Source of the DNA: Alphaproteobacteria bacterium UBA6347
GTDB taxonomy: Bacteria > Pseudomonadota > Alphaproteobacteria > CAAGCB01 > CAG-977
DNA length: 30,047 nucleotides
NCBI GenBank assembly: GCA_002440235.1
Contig: DJRZ01000046.1
Location: 1 to 30,047 of the forward strand
Direction: 5' to 3'
Part shown: one piece after another, positions 1-8,183 of the stretch
How positions within the stretch are numbered: position 1 is the first letter of the stretch
Layout of the letters: each line of letters opens with the position of its first letter
The notes under the pieces: generated by a model
Databases searched by the model: none
Told to the model about the DNA's origin: nothing
Seen by the model: the letters and a program-made list of their open reading frames with translations, nothing else
Translations under genes and position numbers: made by a program

Positions 1-401
<401 letters not shown>

Positions 402-412
<11 letters not shown>

Positions 413-1850
413 TTCTTTTCAGCCTTTTTTCCAAACGGGACACCCCCGCCGTCAAAACGACGACGAAGAACAGGTAGATCAGCGCGACCGCCGCCAGCGG
501 CAGGAACGCGTCGTAGGTCACGCTGCGGATCACGTCGCCGCCGCGCGTCAGGTCCATCAGCCCGATATAGCCGCAAACCGACGTTTCCTTTAACAAAACG
601 ATAAATTCGTTCGCCAGGGCGGGCAAGACGTTTTTAAACGCCTGCGGCAGAACGACCAGCCGCATCGTCTGCGCGAAGCTCAATCCCAGCGAACGCCCCG
701 CCTCCGCCTGTCCGCCGTCGACGGACAGAATGCCCGACCGGACGATTTCCGCCACGTACGCCGCCGAATTCAGTCCGAACGCCAGCGCGGCGACGACCGT
801 TTTGTTCACGTCGGCGGTCGCGAAAACGACGTAGTACATGATCAGCAGCTGAATCACGGCGGGCGTGCCGCGAACGACGGTCAGATAAACGCGGCACAGG
901 AAATTCAAAACGGGGAAAGATCCGTTTTTATCGCGCGACACGCGGACGACGCCGATCAGCGCCCCCAGAACCACCCCGATCAGCGCGGCGAAAAACGTGA
1001 CGGTCAGCGTCGTTTTCAGCCCCGCCGCCAGATAACGCCAGCGCGCGTCCCGCAAAAAGTCGGCTTTGAACTTTTCAACAAGGGAAAAACCCGTTTCCGC
1101 CGCGCCGGACAAAACGACCAGCACCTGTTTCGACGACGCGTAACTGTCCGTAAAATCGATGTTTTTCAACCGTTCCGGCGTCACCGTCATGCCCGCGACG
1201 CCGATGTCGGCTTTGCCCGACTGCACCGCGCCGACGACGGCGTCGAACTCCATGTCCTCAAAAACGGCGCATTTGCCCAGCTTCGCGGCGGCAAGACGCG
1301 CCAGATCGATGTCGATGCCCGCGATCTTTCCGTTTTCGTAAAACTCGTAGGGCGGGAAAGTCGCGTTCGTGGCGACTTTCAGCTTGCCGTTCGGGCATTT
1401 TTCCGTTTCGGCGACGGGATAAGCCCCCTTTTCGTCGCCGACGTGGTTTTTGAAAACGCGTTCCAGCGCGCCCTCCGCCTTCAATTCCGCGATAGCGGCG
1501 TTCAGTTCCGCTTTCAGTTTCCGGTTGCGTTTTGCGACGGCGACGGCGTATTCCTCGCGTTCGAAACCGTCGTCCGAAACCGCCAGCTTCGGATTGTTCG
1601 CGACAAAAGCCGCCGCGGGCTGTTCGTCGATCAGAACGGCGTCGACTTTGCCGCGCAACAGGGACTGCACCGCGTCGCCCGCCTTGTTGTAGCGTTCGAC
1701 CGCCGCGCCTTCGACGTCGCCCGCCAGCGCGTCGCCCGTCGTTCCCAGCTGGACGCCCACGCGTTTGCCGCGCAGAGCGTCGCCGATATCCGCGACGGCC
1801 GCCGACGACGCCAGCCAGACCAGCGCGAAAAACAAAACCGCTTTTTTCAT
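402..1850 (-). CDS. Amino-acid ABC transporter: permuted substrate-binding domain fused to permease
   Basis: 482-residue protein combining the periplasmic binding domain and membrane permease of a polar amino-acid importer. Residues 1-20 form a signal peptide. Residues 28-138 match the second lobe of family-3 binding proteins (GKRVGVQLGTTGDA at 28-41, GKVDAVLIDEQPA at 67-79). Residues 155-246 match the first lobe (KLKVATNATFPPYEF at 156-170, then GIDIDLA, SGKADIGVAGMTVTPERL and IDFTDSY). This is the reverse of the usual order, so the domain appears circularly permuted. From about residue 270 a HisM/GlnP-type permease follows, including the EIVRSGI and EAGRSLGLSF segments that contact the ATPase. 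A Shine-Dalgarno-like AAGGGG precedes the ATG. The ATPase gene follows with an 11-nt overlap. Two separate half-domains is the alternative reading, but together they make exactly one complete domain. Confidence 0.93.
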
Positions 1851-1936
1851 TTCGCCCCTTTCGTTTTTTTTCAGACAGCCCGTTTGTAAAACAACCGCGC
1901 GGGAAAGGCAAGCCCGCCTTTATCCGAAAAAAGCTC

Positions 1937-1967
1937 TTGACTTAAAGTCAGGTCGAAGTTCTAAACT
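1937..1967 (+). promoter_or_regulatory. Possible promoter with palindrome over the -35 box
   Basis: A TTGACT at 1937-1942 and TAAACT at 1962-1967 flank a 19-nt spacer upstream of the gene at 2001. A perfect inverted repeat, TGACTT-A-AAGTCA (1938-1950), overlaps the -35 element and could be an operator. The spacer is longer than optimal, so the promoter may be weak or activator-dependent. Based on motif matching only. Confidence 0.4.
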
Positions 1968-2000
1968 GTTTTTGTTTTCAAACGGGAAAGGATCAAAATC

Positions 2001-2519
2001 ATGACGGAAAAACTGGTTTTCAATTACCGCAAAAGCGGCGGTTTTCTGTGTTTCGGTCTGCTGTCCGTGTTCGCGGCGGCGTTTTTGGCGGTTCCGATGC
2101 TGACGTGTCCGTGCGCGTGGAACTGGCGCTGGGCGGTTCATTGGTGGTACTGGTATCTGATTCCGCTGGGATCGGCGGCGGCGTTTCTGTTTTTCGGCGT
2201 TTCCAGCCTGCTGTTCTGGTTCAACCATATCCGCAAAAAGCCCTACGTCGTGATTTCCGGCGGCGTCGTGCGCATCGACGCGGAAACGGACATCAAAGCC
2301 GACGACATCGTTTCCATCGCCGAAAAAAGCTTTTTGGGCTGTAAAATGCTGTGTCTGGAAATCAAAAATCCGCAAGACTACAAATTTTCGTGGCGTTTCA
2401 AGGCGGACCGCCTGTTCCACAAAAAATACCATGCCTTCGTCTGCCCCGAAATGGTCGCGAAAGATCAGGTTCAGGCGTTCACGGAATGGTTTTCCGCGCG
2501 CTATCCCGCCGCGAAATGA
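2001..2519 (+). CDS. Small inner-membrane protein, STM3941/PH-like
   Basis: 172-residue protein of uncertain role. Two hydrophobic helices occupy about residues 14-35 and 50-75, separated by a Trp-rich periplasmic turn with two cysteines. They are followed by a soluble domain (about 85-165) rich in beta-strand patterns, with a segment VVISGGVVRIDAETDIKADDIVSI that resembles the PH-like domain of the STM3941-type membrane proteins. That family match is from memory and is tentative. The gene stands alone, divergent from the ABC transporter and convergent with pyk, with a bidirectional terminator directly after it. No catalytic motif is visible. Confidence 0.8.
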   Translation: MTEKLVFNYRKSGGFLCFGLLSVFAAAFLAVPMLTCPCAWNWRWAVHWWYWYLIPLGSAAAFLFFGVSSLLFWFNHIRKKPYVVISGGVVRIDAETDIKADDIVSIAEKSFLGCKMLCLEIKNPQDYKFSWRFKADRLFHKKYHAFVCPEMVAKDQVQAFTEWFSARYPAAK

Positions 2520-2530
2520 CAAACCGCGTT

Positions 2531-2564
2531 AAAAAAAGGGGGCTTTTCCAAGCCCCCTTTTTTT
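2531..2564. terminator. Bidirectional intrinsic terminator
   Basis: A 15-bp perfect stem (A7 G5 CTT at 2531-2545, complement at 2550-2564) with loop TTCC. The A-run on one side and T-run on the other give a U-tract on both strands, so it serves the converging gene at 2001-2519 and pyk. Confidence 0.92.
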
Positions 2565-2568
2565 CACG

Positions 2569-4005
2569 TCACTTTTCGGATTTTTGATTCGTCACCGAAA
2601 AGATGTGCAGCAGATTCGTGTTGCCCGTCACGTTGAACGGCAGCCCCGCCGTCATGATGATCTTTTCGCCGACTTTCGCGCCGAACAGATCCCGACAGTA
2701 GCCGGACGCCCTGCGCGCGACGTCGACCAGCAGGTTCATCGGTTCGCAAACGACGCTTTCGATGCCCCAGAACAGGCTCATCTTGCGGGCGACGGATTCG
2801 TCGGGCGTCATGCACATCACGGGGATATAGGGGCGTTCGCGCGACACGCGTCCCGCCGTCGCCCCGCTGATGGTGTAGGAAACGATCGCCGCCGCGTCTT
2901 CCAGCGTTTCGGCGGTCACGCGCGCGGAAACCGTAATCGCGCTTTCGGGCGTGTGTTCGGGTTCCAGACGCGCCGCGTCCAGATACCGGCGGTACAAATC
3001 GTGCGATTCCGTTTCCATGATGATTTTGTTCATCAGCGTCACCGCTTCGACGGGATAGGACCCCGCCGCCGTTTCGGCGGACAGCATCACGGCGTCCGCG
3101 GCGTCGAAAACGGCAGTCGCGACGTCGGACGCCTCGGCGCGGGTCGGCGTCGGGTTCGACACCATCGATTCCAGCATCTGCGTCGCGACGATGACGGGCT
3201 TTCCGCCTTTGCGGCAGGCGCGAATGATCTTTTTCTGCAAAACGGGGACTTTTTCGGGCGGAACTTCGACGCCCAAATCGCCGCGCGCCACCATGATCCC
3301 GTCGGACAGGCGGATAATTTCGTCCAAATGTTCCAGCGCCGCGGGTTTTTCGATTTTGGAAACGATCCACGCCCGACCGTTGATCAGCGACCGCGCCAGC
3401 AGCAGATCCTCGGGTCGCTGGACGAACGACAGTCCGATAAAGTCGGCGCCCATGTCCAGCGCCGCCTGCAAATCCAGCTTGTCCTTTTCGGTCAGCGCGT
3501 CGATCGGCAGAGGAACGCCGGGGACGTTCACGCCTTTTTTATTCGACAGGCGTCCGCCGATCACCACCGTCGTGTCGGCGTAATCCTTGCCGAAAGCGTC
3601 GACGCGCAGACGCACCAGCCCGTCGTTCAGCAACAGATCCATGCCTTCCGTCATCGCTTGGAAAATTTCGGGGTGCGGCAGACAGACGCGCGTTTTGTCG
3701 CCGGCTTCGGGCGACATGTCCAAACGGAACTTGTCGCCGATATGCAGTTCGATCGCGCCGTCTTTGAAAACGCCGATGCGCAGTTTCGGTCCCTGCATGT
3801 CGCACAAAATCGCCAGCGGGCGTCCGATTTCCTTTTCCGCCGCGCGGATATGGGCTACGTTTTTGCGGTGGTCTTCGTGACTGCCGTGCGAAAAGTTCAA
3901 GCGAAAGACGTTGACGCCCGCCCGCGCCAAAGCTTTGATGGTTTCGGGCGTGTTCGACGCGGGTCCCAGCGTCGAAACTATTTTTGTGAAATGAGACCGT
4001 TTCAT
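2569..4005 (-). CDS. pyk: Pyruvate kinase
   Basis: Cytoplasmic glycolytic enzyme converting phosphoenolpyruvate and ADP to pyruvate and ATP. 478 residues, the usual length. It begins MKRSHFTKIVSTLGPAS and contains RLNFSHGSHEDH, the substrate-site segment CDMQGPKLRIGVF, SKIEKPAAL with the catalytic-region lysine, ARGDLGVEVPPEKVP, and KPVIVATQMLESM. The C-terminal regulatory domain includes VMCMTPDESVARKMSLFWGIE. The ATG at 4003-4005 is preferred over upstream starts because it opens the conserved N-terminus and follows AAGGA. It lies 20 nt downstream of the epimerase gene on the same strand, so the two probably share a transcript. It ends 5 nt from a bidirectional terminator. Confidence 0.98.
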   Translation of the reverse strand: MKRSHFTKIVSTLGPASNTPETIKALARAGVNVFRLNFSHGSHEDHRKNVAHIRAAEKEIGRPLAILCDMQGPKLRIGVFKDGAIELHIGDKFRLDMSPEAGDKTRVCLPHPEIFQAMTEGMDLLLNDGLVRLRVDAFGKDYADTTVVIGGRLSNKKGVNVPGVPLPIDALTEKDKLDLQAALDMGADFIGLSFVQRPEDLLLARSLINGRAWIVSKIEKPAALEHLDEIIRLSDGIMVARGDLGVEVPPEKVPVLQKKIIRACRKGGKPVIVATQMLESMVSNPTPTRAEASDVATAVFDAADAVMLSAETAAGSYPVEAVTLMNKIIMETESHDLYRRYLDAARLEPEHTPESAITVSARVTAETLEDAAAIVSYTISGATAGRVSRERPYIPVMCMTPDESVARKMSLFWGIESVVCEPMNLLVDVARRASGYCRDLFGAKVGEKIIMTAGLPFNVTGNTNLLHIFSVTNQKSEK

Positions 4006-4025
4006 CTGTAAAATCCTTGATAAAG

Positions 4026-4919
4026 TTATAAATCGGACACCGTCAAAGTCAGCGTTTCCGTCAGACTTTCGTCGGGGTCGAGGGTTTTGATCCCCGTTCC
4101 GGCGATGCCGCGCGACGCCAGATTGAACGCGTCCGTCGCGTTGGTCACGGGTTCGACGCAGAAAAAGTCCCGCCCCGCGGGCGACCAGACGACGACGTGA
4201 CCGAAATCGCTGTACGCCGTCATGTTGATTTTGCGTTTGCGCGCGGGCCAGACGATTTCCGCCTTGCCGTCGAATCCGCCGAAGCAGGTGTCCAGCTCCA
4301 GCTGCGAAATTTTCAGCCCTTTGTCGAACTGCCATTCGGCGGGCGTTTTGATCGGGCGTTCGCGGGGCGGCGCGCTTTCGTGCGCCCAGACGTTTTTGTT
4401 TTTAAACGTCACGATCGTGTCGTCGTCTTTCGGAAAAAACGGGTGCCAGCCCAGTCCGCAGGGCATGGGAATCCCGCCTTTGTTCGTCAGCGTCAGGGAA
4501 ACCGTCAGCGATCCGCCGTCCAGCGCGAATTCCTGTTCGGCTTTGTACGCGAAGGGAAAGCCGGATTTGCCGTTGTGGTCGAAAGCCAGTTTCGCCGCGT
4601 TTCGCGCCGTTTCGACGACGTCCCAAGCCGTCTGCCAGCCTTCGCCGTGCAGGGGATCGGCGACGACGGGGTGGTTTTTGGGGACGGTTCTGCGGATTCC
4701 CCAGTAAATGAAGTACCCGCCCCTGATTCTGTTGGAATACGGCACCAGCGGGAACATCGCCGTTTCGTCGGCGGCGCGGCGTTCGACAGCGTCCGAAAGC
4801 GCGGGACGCATCAAATCGTCGCCGTTTTTCCTCCAATACAACAGCGTTCCGCCCGCCGCGGGGCTGACCGCCGCGGAAAACCCGCCGTCCGTCAAAGAAA
4901 GAATGTCCGTATCTGCCAT
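4026..4919 (-). CDS. Aldose 1-epimerase family protein
   Basis: 297-residue GalM-like beta-sandwich protein, expected to interconvert the anomers of an aldose or hexose-6-phosphate in the cytoplasm. Conserved points are NRIRGGYF near residue 64, PLHGEGW (first catalytic-type His), GLGWHPFF (second His) and FCVEP (Glu that acts as general base in the family). The exact sugar is not readable; it may resemble the YeaD or the GalM branch. The ATG at 4917-4919 follows a GGCGAAG ribosome site; longer in-frame extensions upstream run into the probable promoter. Directly followed by pyk, which suggests a small sugar-metabolism operon. Confidence 0.88.
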   Translation of the reverse strand: MADTDILSLTDGGFSAAVSPAAGGTLLYWRKNGDDLMRPALSDAVERRAADETAMFPLVPYSNRIRGGYFIYWGIRRTVPKNHPVVADPLHGEGWQTAWDVVETARNAAKLAFDHNGKSGFPFAYKAEQEFALDGGSLTVSLTLTNKGGIPMPCGLGWHPFFPKDDDTIVTFKNKNVWAHESAPPRERPIKTPAEWQFDKGLKISQLELDTCFGGFDGKAEIVWPARKRKINMTAYSDFGHVVVWSPAGRDFFCVEPVTNATDAFNLASRGIAGTGIKTLDPDESLTETLTLTVSDL

Positions 4920-4953
4920 ATCTTCGCCTTTTCGTTTTAAAATGTTTCCGTCC

Positions 4954-4982
4954 GTTTTAAACTGTAAGCGCGCCGACCGCAA
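4954..4982 (-). promoter_or_regulatory. Possible sigma-70-type promoter for epimerase-pyk
   Basis: Minus-strand TTGCGG (4977-4982), 17-nt spacer, TAAAAC (4954-4959), about 28 nt before a plausible leader leading to the ATG at 4919. It lies just after the end of the upstream secreted-protein gene, so epimerase-pyk may be transcribed both by read-through and from here. Confidence 0.4.
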
Positions 4983-4994
4983 GCTCTTTTCCCG

Positions 4995-5720
4995 TTATCG
5001 CCGCGCCGCCTTTAAAAAAGCGTCGCGGCCGTCGTATTCGCGACCGTCCGCGACGGCGCGTTCGAACCGAACGGCGTTCAGCGCGGCATCCGGCAGGGCG
5101 ACCTTCGTCAGCTCCGCGCTTTGCGCCGCGAATTTTTCGTCGGGATTCGTCAAGGTCAGCGCGGCTTTGCGCACGAAAGCGGCGTCGATCGTCAGCACCG
5201 CCGGTATTTTGTTGTTCGGATCGTTCACGACCGCGCCCGCCAGCACGCCGTCCAGAACGATCTCGCCCGCGTCGAAGCGCAGAGACCGCTTGGCATCGCT
5301 GTTTTTGACAAACAGAGTCATGTCGGATTTGACGCCGGTCAGACCGACGCGCGTCAAAATCAGCTTTTGTTCCATGATCAGCTTTCTGACTTCGGAAAAA
5401 TCGACTTTGACCTTTTCCGCCTCGAACGTCCCGCGCACGTTCAGACGATCGACGACGATTTTAAATCCGGACAGGACCAGATCGCGCGACGCGTCGATTT
5501 CCAGAAAACGGTAAGAGATGTCCAGCCCCGCGAACCGTTTAAAAAACTGCGTCAGCATGAAATCCGCCACGGAATCGGCGATGTTGTCCTTTGTCCGTTC
5601 GGAATGGAGCAGCCGGATCTTGACGGGCGATTCGGGCGCCGGAGCGTTCGCGTCCGCCGTTTCGGCGCGCGCCGCGCACGCCGTCGAAAAAAGCGCGATG
5701 AATGCGAAAAAAAATTTCAT
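4995..5720 (-). CDS. Secreted protein of unknown function
   Basis: 241 residues. The first 20 form a signal peptide (MKFFFAFIALFSTACAARAE), with a short Ala/Pro-rich segment after it, so the mature protein should be periplasmic. The rest alternates short beta-strand and helix patterns (for example LVLSGFKIVVDRLNVRG and AGEIVLDGVLAGAVV) resembling the repetitive lipid-binding folds of AsmA-like proteins, but I do not recognise a family and this resemblance is weak. No cysteine pairs or enzyme motifs in the mature part. It is first in a minus-strand series ahead of the epimerase and pyk genes. Confidence 0.8.
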   Translation of the reverse strand: MKFFFAFIALFSTACAARAETADANAPAPESPVKIRLLHSERTKDNIADSVADFMLTQFFKRFAGLDISYRFLEIDASRDLVLSGFKIVVDRLNVRGTFEAEKVKVDFSEVRKLIMEQKLILTRVGLTGVKSDMTLFVKNSDAKRSLRFDAGEIVLDGVLAGAVVNDPNNKIPAVLTIDAAFVRKAALTLTNPDEKFAAQSAELTKVALPDAALNAVRFERAVADGREYDGRDAFLKAARR

Positions 5721-5725
5721 TCGTT

Positions 5726-5754
5726 TTGACCTTTGGCAAACAATCCCTTAAACT
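5726..5754 (+). promoter_or_regulatory. Probable sigma-70-type promoter for sfsA-map-radC
   Basis: TTGACC (5726-5731), 17-nt spacer, TAAACT (5749-5754). Predicted transcript start near 5761 gives a leader of about 60 nt before the ATG at 5822. The promoter sits over the ribosome-binding region of the divergent gene at 4995-5720. Confidence 0.55.
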
Positions 5755-5821
5755 CCGCAGAAAAACAGCATAGCATTTTTTTTGCCGAAAGAAACGGGTT
5801 AAAACGCGGGGATCGCGAAAA

Positions 5822-6520
5822 ATGGACTTTCAATCGCCCTTGTACAGGGCTTTTCTGATCAGGCGGCACGCCAAAGTGTTGGCGGACGCGCGGCTGGAAA
5901 CGGGCGAAACCGTGACCGCGTTCTGTTCGAACACGACGCGCATGACGGGGCTGTGCGCGCCGGACACCGAAATCGGTCTGTCCTACCGCCCCCGCCCGTT
6001 CAGACGCCTGCAATTCGTCTGGGAAACCGCCGTCGTCAACGGAACGACCGTCGGCGTCAACCAGGGACTGCAAAACGGACTGGTCGCCGAAGCCGCGGCG
6101 AACGGCGCGCTGTACGAGCTGGGCGGATACGAACGGATCGAACGCCCCGCCGCGTTTCCGCACGTCGATCTGCTACTGACGCCCCGCGAAAACAGCGGCT
6201 ATCCCGTGTGCAAAGTCGCCGTCGCCCCCGTTTATCAAAAGGACGGCGTCGATTTGCTGTTTCCCGACGGCGTCGACGTCGCCAACCATTACGTTCTGCG
6301 CGCGCTGGAAAACGCTTTGCGCGCGGGCGAACGCGCGGTTTTGCTGCTGCTGGCGCAGCGCATCGACGCGATCGGCGCGCGGGCGGCGTGGAACGCGGAC
6401 GCGCCCTATTTGGTAAAGTTGCGGGATTTGTGCGATAAGGGCTTGGAAATTATCTGTTGCGGTTGTAGTGTATCCCCGCAGGGCGTGCGGATCGCCGCGC
6501 GTTTGCCCTTTATGTTTTGA
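5822..6520 (+). CDS. SfsA-like protein with altered active site
   Basis: 232 residues, normal SfsA length. SfsA proteins combine an OB-like N-terminal region with a nuclease-like fold and bind DNA; their physiological role is unclear. Family features visible here: SNTTRMTGL at 36-44 (usual NTGxM), VGVNQGLQNGLVAEA at 77-91, VDLLLT with Asp116, and LLFPDGVD at 145-152. The usual Glu-Val-Lys triad after the Asp is replaced by VCK (129-131), so the acidic metal ligand seems lost, and the RGxKHL motif reads DVANHYVL. It is therefore a divergent and possibly non-catalytic member. First gene of the sfsA-map-radC series; map begins 17 nt after its stop. Confidence 0.85.
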   Translation: MDFQSPLYRAFLIRRHAKVLADARLETGETVTAFCSNTTRMTGLCAPDTEIGLSYRPRPFRRLQFVWETAVVNGTTVGVNQGLQNGLVAEAAANGALYELGGYERIERPAAFPHVDLLLTPRENSGYPVCKVAVAPVYQKDGVDLLFPDGVDVANHYVLRALENALRAGERAVLLLLAQRIDAIGARAAWNADAPYLVKLRDLCDKGLEIICCGCSVSPQGVRIAARLPFMF

Positions 6521-6537
6521 AAAGGCTTGAAATCGCT

Positions 6538-7338
6538 ATGTCAAAGGAAAAAATCATCATTCACTCCGCCGAAGATTACGAAGGCATGCGCCGCGCGGGC
6601 AGGCTCGCCGCCGAAACGCTGGACATGATCACCCCTTACGTTCGGGCGGGAATCACAACGGGCGAACTGGACAGGCTGTGCGACGACTTCATCAACAAAA
6701 ACGGCGGCGTGTCGGCATGTCTGGGATACCGCGGCTATCCGAAATCCGTCTGCATTTCGCTGAACCACGTCATCTGCCACGGCATTCCGGGCGACAGAAA
6801 GCTGGTCAACGGCGACATTTTGAACATCGACGTCACCGTCATTCTGAACGGGTGGTACGGCGACACCAGCCGCATGTACGCGGTCGGGAAAGTCCCCGTC
6901 AAAGCCAAACGCCTGATCGACATCACCTACGAAACGATGTGGCGCGGCATCGAACAGGTGCGCCCCGGCGCGACGCTGGGCGACGTCGGACACGCGATGC
7001 AGGCTTACGCCGAATCGCAAAGATGCTCGGTCGTCAAGGATTTCTGCGGTCACGGGCTGGGTCGCGTGTTCCACACCGCGCCGAACGTGCTGAACTACGG
7101 TCGCCCGCATGACGGGCTGGTTTTGGAAGAAGGCATGTTCTTCACCATCGAACCCATGGTCAATCTGGGCGGCGACGATCTGAAAATCCTGTCCGACGGC
7201 TGGACGGCGGTCACGCGCGACATGTCCCTGTCCGCGCAGTTCGAACATTCGCTGGCGGTCACGGCGACGGGATACGAGATTTTCACGGGTTCGCCGAAAG
7301 GGCTGGACCGCCCGCCCTACCGGATCGACGCCGAATGA
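6538..7338 (+). CDS. map: Methionine aminopeptidase, type I
   Basis: Removes the initiator methionine from nascent proteins in the cytoplasm. 266 residues. All five metal ligands are present: Asp98 (ILNIDVTVI), Asp109 (GWYGDTSRMY), His172 (FCGHGLGR), Glu205 (FTIEPMV) and Glu236 (QFEHSLAVT). His81 (ICHGIPGD) and His179 (VFHTAPN) match the substrate-site histidines. There is no N-terminal zinc-finger extension. The ATG at 6538 is chosen because it opens the conserved start; a TTG at 6517 would overlap sfsA. The stop overlaps the radC start (ATGA), indicating translational coupling. Confidence 0.97.
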   Translation: MSKEKIIIHSAEDYEGMRRAGRLAAETLDMITPYVRAGITTGELDRLCDDFINKNGGVSACLGYRGYPKSVCISLNHVICHGIPGDRKLVNGDILNIDVTVILNGWYGDTSRMYAVGKVPVKAKRLIDITYETMWRGIEQVRPGATLGDVGHAMQAYAESQRCSVVKDFCGHGLGRVFHTAPNVLNYGRPHDGLVLEEGMFFTIEPMVNLGGDDLKILSDGWTAVTRDMSLSAQFEHSLAVTATGYEIFTGSPKGLDRPPYRIDAE

Positions 7339-8093
7339 CGGACAGGGACGCCGAACCGCTGTTGGATCTGATCGCCGAAACCGCGGACGTTTCGGGCGAT
7401 TTTTCCGACGCGGACGACGCGGCGCATTATCTGGGACACCGCGAACGGCTGCGGCGCAAGGTCGTCGCGTTCGGCGTCGACGTTTTGCAGGATTACGAAT
7501 TGCTGGAATTTTTGCTGATGTACGCGATTCCCAGACGCGACGTCAAGCCGCTGGCGAAAGAACTGATCGGACGGTTCGGATCCTTTTCCGCCGCTCTGAA
7601 CGCGTCGCCCGACGAATTGAAGCGGGTCAAGGGCGTTAAGGACGGCGCGGCGGCTTTGCTTTCCGCCGTGCGCGGCAGCGCCGTCCGTCTGGCTAAATAC
7701 GAAATTTCCTCCGCCCCCGTCATCAAAGACTGGAAATCCCTGATCGACTATTGCCGCGTCGACATGGGGCAAAAGAAGACGGAATGTCTGCGCGTTCTGT
7801 TTCTGGACGCGCGCGCCCGCCTGATTCGGGACGAAATCCTGCAAAAGGGATCCGTCAGCCAGACGCCCGTCTATCCCCGCGAAATCGCCAAAAGAGCGCT
7901 GGACCTGTCCGCGTCGTCCGTCATCATGGTGCACAACCACCCCGCCGGCGACCTGCGCCCGTCGAAAAACGACGCGCTGATGACCAAAGCCGTCGCCGAC
8001 GCTCTGGCTGTTCTGGACGTCGCGCTGATCGACCACCTGATCATCACCAAAGCCGGCTATGTGTCGCTGAAGGACTGCGGCTGTCTGAAATGA
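7335..8093 (+). CDS. radC: RadC/JAB-domain protein
   Basis: 252 residues. The N-terminal part (about 30-120) carries helix-hairpin-helix patterns (HRERLRRKV, YELLEFLLMYAIPRRDVKPLAK, RVKGVKDGAA). The C-terminal JAB/MPN domain has a complete zinc motif HNHPAGDLRPSKND at 200-213, with His200, His202 and Asp213 as ligands and a putative catalytic Glu upstream (DEILQKG). The family was named for a radiation phenotype later attributed to recG, and its substrate is still not established. The start overlaps the map stop by 4 nt. A bidirectional terminator follows 40 nt after its stop. Confidence 0.95.
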   Translation: MTDRDAEPLLDLIAETADVSGDFSDADDAAHYLGHRERLRRKVVAFGVDVLQDYELLEFLLMYAIPRRDVKPLAKELIGRFGSFSAALNASPDELKRVKGVKDGAAALLSAVRGSAVRLAKYEISSAPVIKDWKSLIDYCRVDMGQKKTECLRVLFLDARARLIRDEILQKGSVSQTPVYPREIAKRALDLSASSVIMVHNHPAGDLRPSKNDALMTKAVADALAVLDVALIDHLIITKAGYVSLKDCGCLK

Positions 8094-8134
8094 CGGAAAG
8101 CTTCCGCCCGCCGGCAACGGACTGTGCGGTTCAA

Positions 8135-8172
8135 AAAAAGCCCCCGCGTTCGAATTTCCGCGGGGGCTTTTT
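8135..8172. terminator. Bidirectional intrinsic terminator
   Basis: Stem AAAAAGCCCCCGCG (8135-8148) pairs with its complement at 8159-8172, with a 10-nt loop. A and T runs at the base give U-tracts on both strands, ending both radC and tyrS transcripts. Confidence 0.9.
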
Positions 8173-8183
8173 ACGGGTTTTCG

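Noticed and set aside
6517..6537. TTG start for map overlapping the sfsA stop
   Set aside because: The ATG at 6538 opens the conserved N-terminus. The TTG would add seven non-conserved residues and has no better ribosome site.
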